Part shown: positions 5,426 through 5,869 of the stretch, in pieces
Position numbering within the stretch: position 1 is the first letter of the stretch
Layout of the letters: every line of letters starts with the position of its first letter
Origin: an uncultured bacterium
Lineage (GTDB): Bacteria > Verrucomicrobiota > Kiritimatiellia > RFP12 > UBA1067
Direction: 5' to 3'
Length of the DNA stretch: 5,869 bases
Assembly: GCA_902773475.1 (NCBI GenBank)
Contig: CACYEO010000056.1
Location: 1-5,869 of the forward strand
Position numbers and translations under genes: made by a program
The notes under the pieces: generated by a model
Database searches by the model: none
Told to the model about the DNA's origin: nothing
Seen by the model: the letters and a program-made list of their open reading frames with translations, nothing else

Positions 5426-5431
5426 GAGAGC

Positions 5432-5869
5432 ATGAAAAAATCCTGCTTTTGCGTTGCCGCCGCCGCAGCATTGGCGGCATGGACGTCATTCGGCTCTGAA
5501 ACATTGAAATGCGCGATGGAGCGGCTTCCGCCCGGCAGCGTGAGACCGCAAGGATGGCTCCTCAAACAGATGGAAATGCAGCGCGACGGACTGACCGGCC
5601 GCGCCGAAGAGCTGTACGTCGACATCGGCAGGAGCGACTGGCTCACCGGCGGGAAGCGCGGCGGGCAGTTCGCGTGGGAGCGCGGGCCCTACTACGTCAA
5701 GGGGCTCACGGCGCTTGCGTTCGCGCTCGACGACGCAGAACTCAAGGCGCGGGCGAAAAAGTGGATCGACGCATTTATTTCTTCACAGCGCGAAAACGGG
5801 GACTTCGGCCCGAGGAATCGCAACTGGTGGGCGAACATGATAGTCCTCTGGACGCTCCGCGACTGGTGC
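5432..5869 (+). CDS. GH127 (DUF1680) beta-L-arabinofuranosidase-like glycosidase, N-terminal part
   Basis: This frame is open to the end of the window: 146 residues, cut off at 3'. Residues 1-22 form a typical Sec signal peptide, with Lys2 and Lys3, a hydrophobic Val/Ala/Leu core at 8-16 and probable cleavage near Gly21/Ser22, so the enzyme should leave the cytoplasm. The mature N-terminus matches GH127/DUF1680: 'LPPGSVRPQGWLLKQMEMQRDGLTG' pattern at 32-56, 'WERGPYYVKGLTALAFALDD' at 82-101, 'KWIDAFISSQRENGDFGP' at 110-127 and 'WWANMIVLW' at 132-140. These are the first helices of the alpha/alpha barrel. Characterised members remove beta-L-arabinofuranosyl groups using a cysteine nucleophile and a zinc site, but those residues lie beyond the window, so activity and linkage cannot be judged. 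The family is broad and the substrate could differ. The gene is divergent from tcdA and likely has its own promoter. Confidence 0.88.
   Translation, partial: MKKSCFCVAAAAALAAWTSFGSETLKCAMERLPPGSVRPQGWLLKQMEMQRDGLTGRAEELYVDIGRSDWLTGGKRGGQFAWERGPYYVKGLTALAFALDDAELKARAKKWIDAFISSQRENGDFGPRNRNWWANMIVLWTLRDWC

Noticed and set aside
5326..5646. 106-codon - strand frame across the divergent region and GH127 start
   Set aside because: It runs through both candidate promoters and is antisense to the GH127 signal peptide and first conserved block. It matches no family.

Overview
The window is a GC-rich, gene-dense piece of a bacterial chromosome. It holds six protein genes and no RNA genes, insertion sequences or CRISPR arrays that I can see. 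The combination of an exported FAD-dependent oxidoreductase of the carbohydrate-associated type, an exported GH127 (DUF1680) glycosidase, a small CAP-domain protein and a TcdA-type E1-like enzyme suggests a polysaccharide-using member of the PVC group (Verrucomicrobiota, Kiritimatiellota or Lentisphaerota). That placement is an inference from gene content, not from a marker gene.

Left part (1-4473, + strand): four genes in one direction with gaps of about 19-40 bases. They are the C-terminal part of a CAP/SCP-domain protein with a very basic tail (1-366), a complete phosphomannomutase/phosphoglucomutase (398-1774), an exported FAD-dependent oxidoreductase (1794-3521) and an MscS-type mechanosensitive channel (3562-4473). 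The tight spacing and the absence of visible terminators suggest co-transcription of at least the last three. Both gaps inside that trio are exactly spanned by a micro-ORF (8 and 15 codons). Each micro-ORF starts in an ATGA overlap with the upstream stop and ends in an ATGA overlap with the downstream start. This looks like a possible termination-reinitiation relay and is the most unusual signal in the window.

Middle (4470-5216, - strand): tcdA, for the E1-like enzyme that cyclises the tRNA modification t6A, converges on the channel gene. The two stop codons share the four bases CTAG at the centre of a perfect 10-bp palindrome, so there is no intergenic space for a terminator.

Right part: a 215-base divergent control region (5217-5431) separates tcdA from the start of a GH127-family beta-L-arabinofuranosidase-like gene (5432 to the window end, incomplete). 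Both directions show an extended -10 element of the form TGnTATRCT. The one facing the glycosidase is so close to its ATG that the mRNA would be leaderless or nearly so. Two equally built 15-bp inverted repeats, 20 bp apart centre to centre, lie between the two promoters and are candidate operators.

The central sugar-phosphate enzyme, the two exported carbohydrate-type enzymes and the glycosidase fit a carbohydrate-oriented neighbourhood. MscS and TcdA are housekeeping functions with no obvious link to it.
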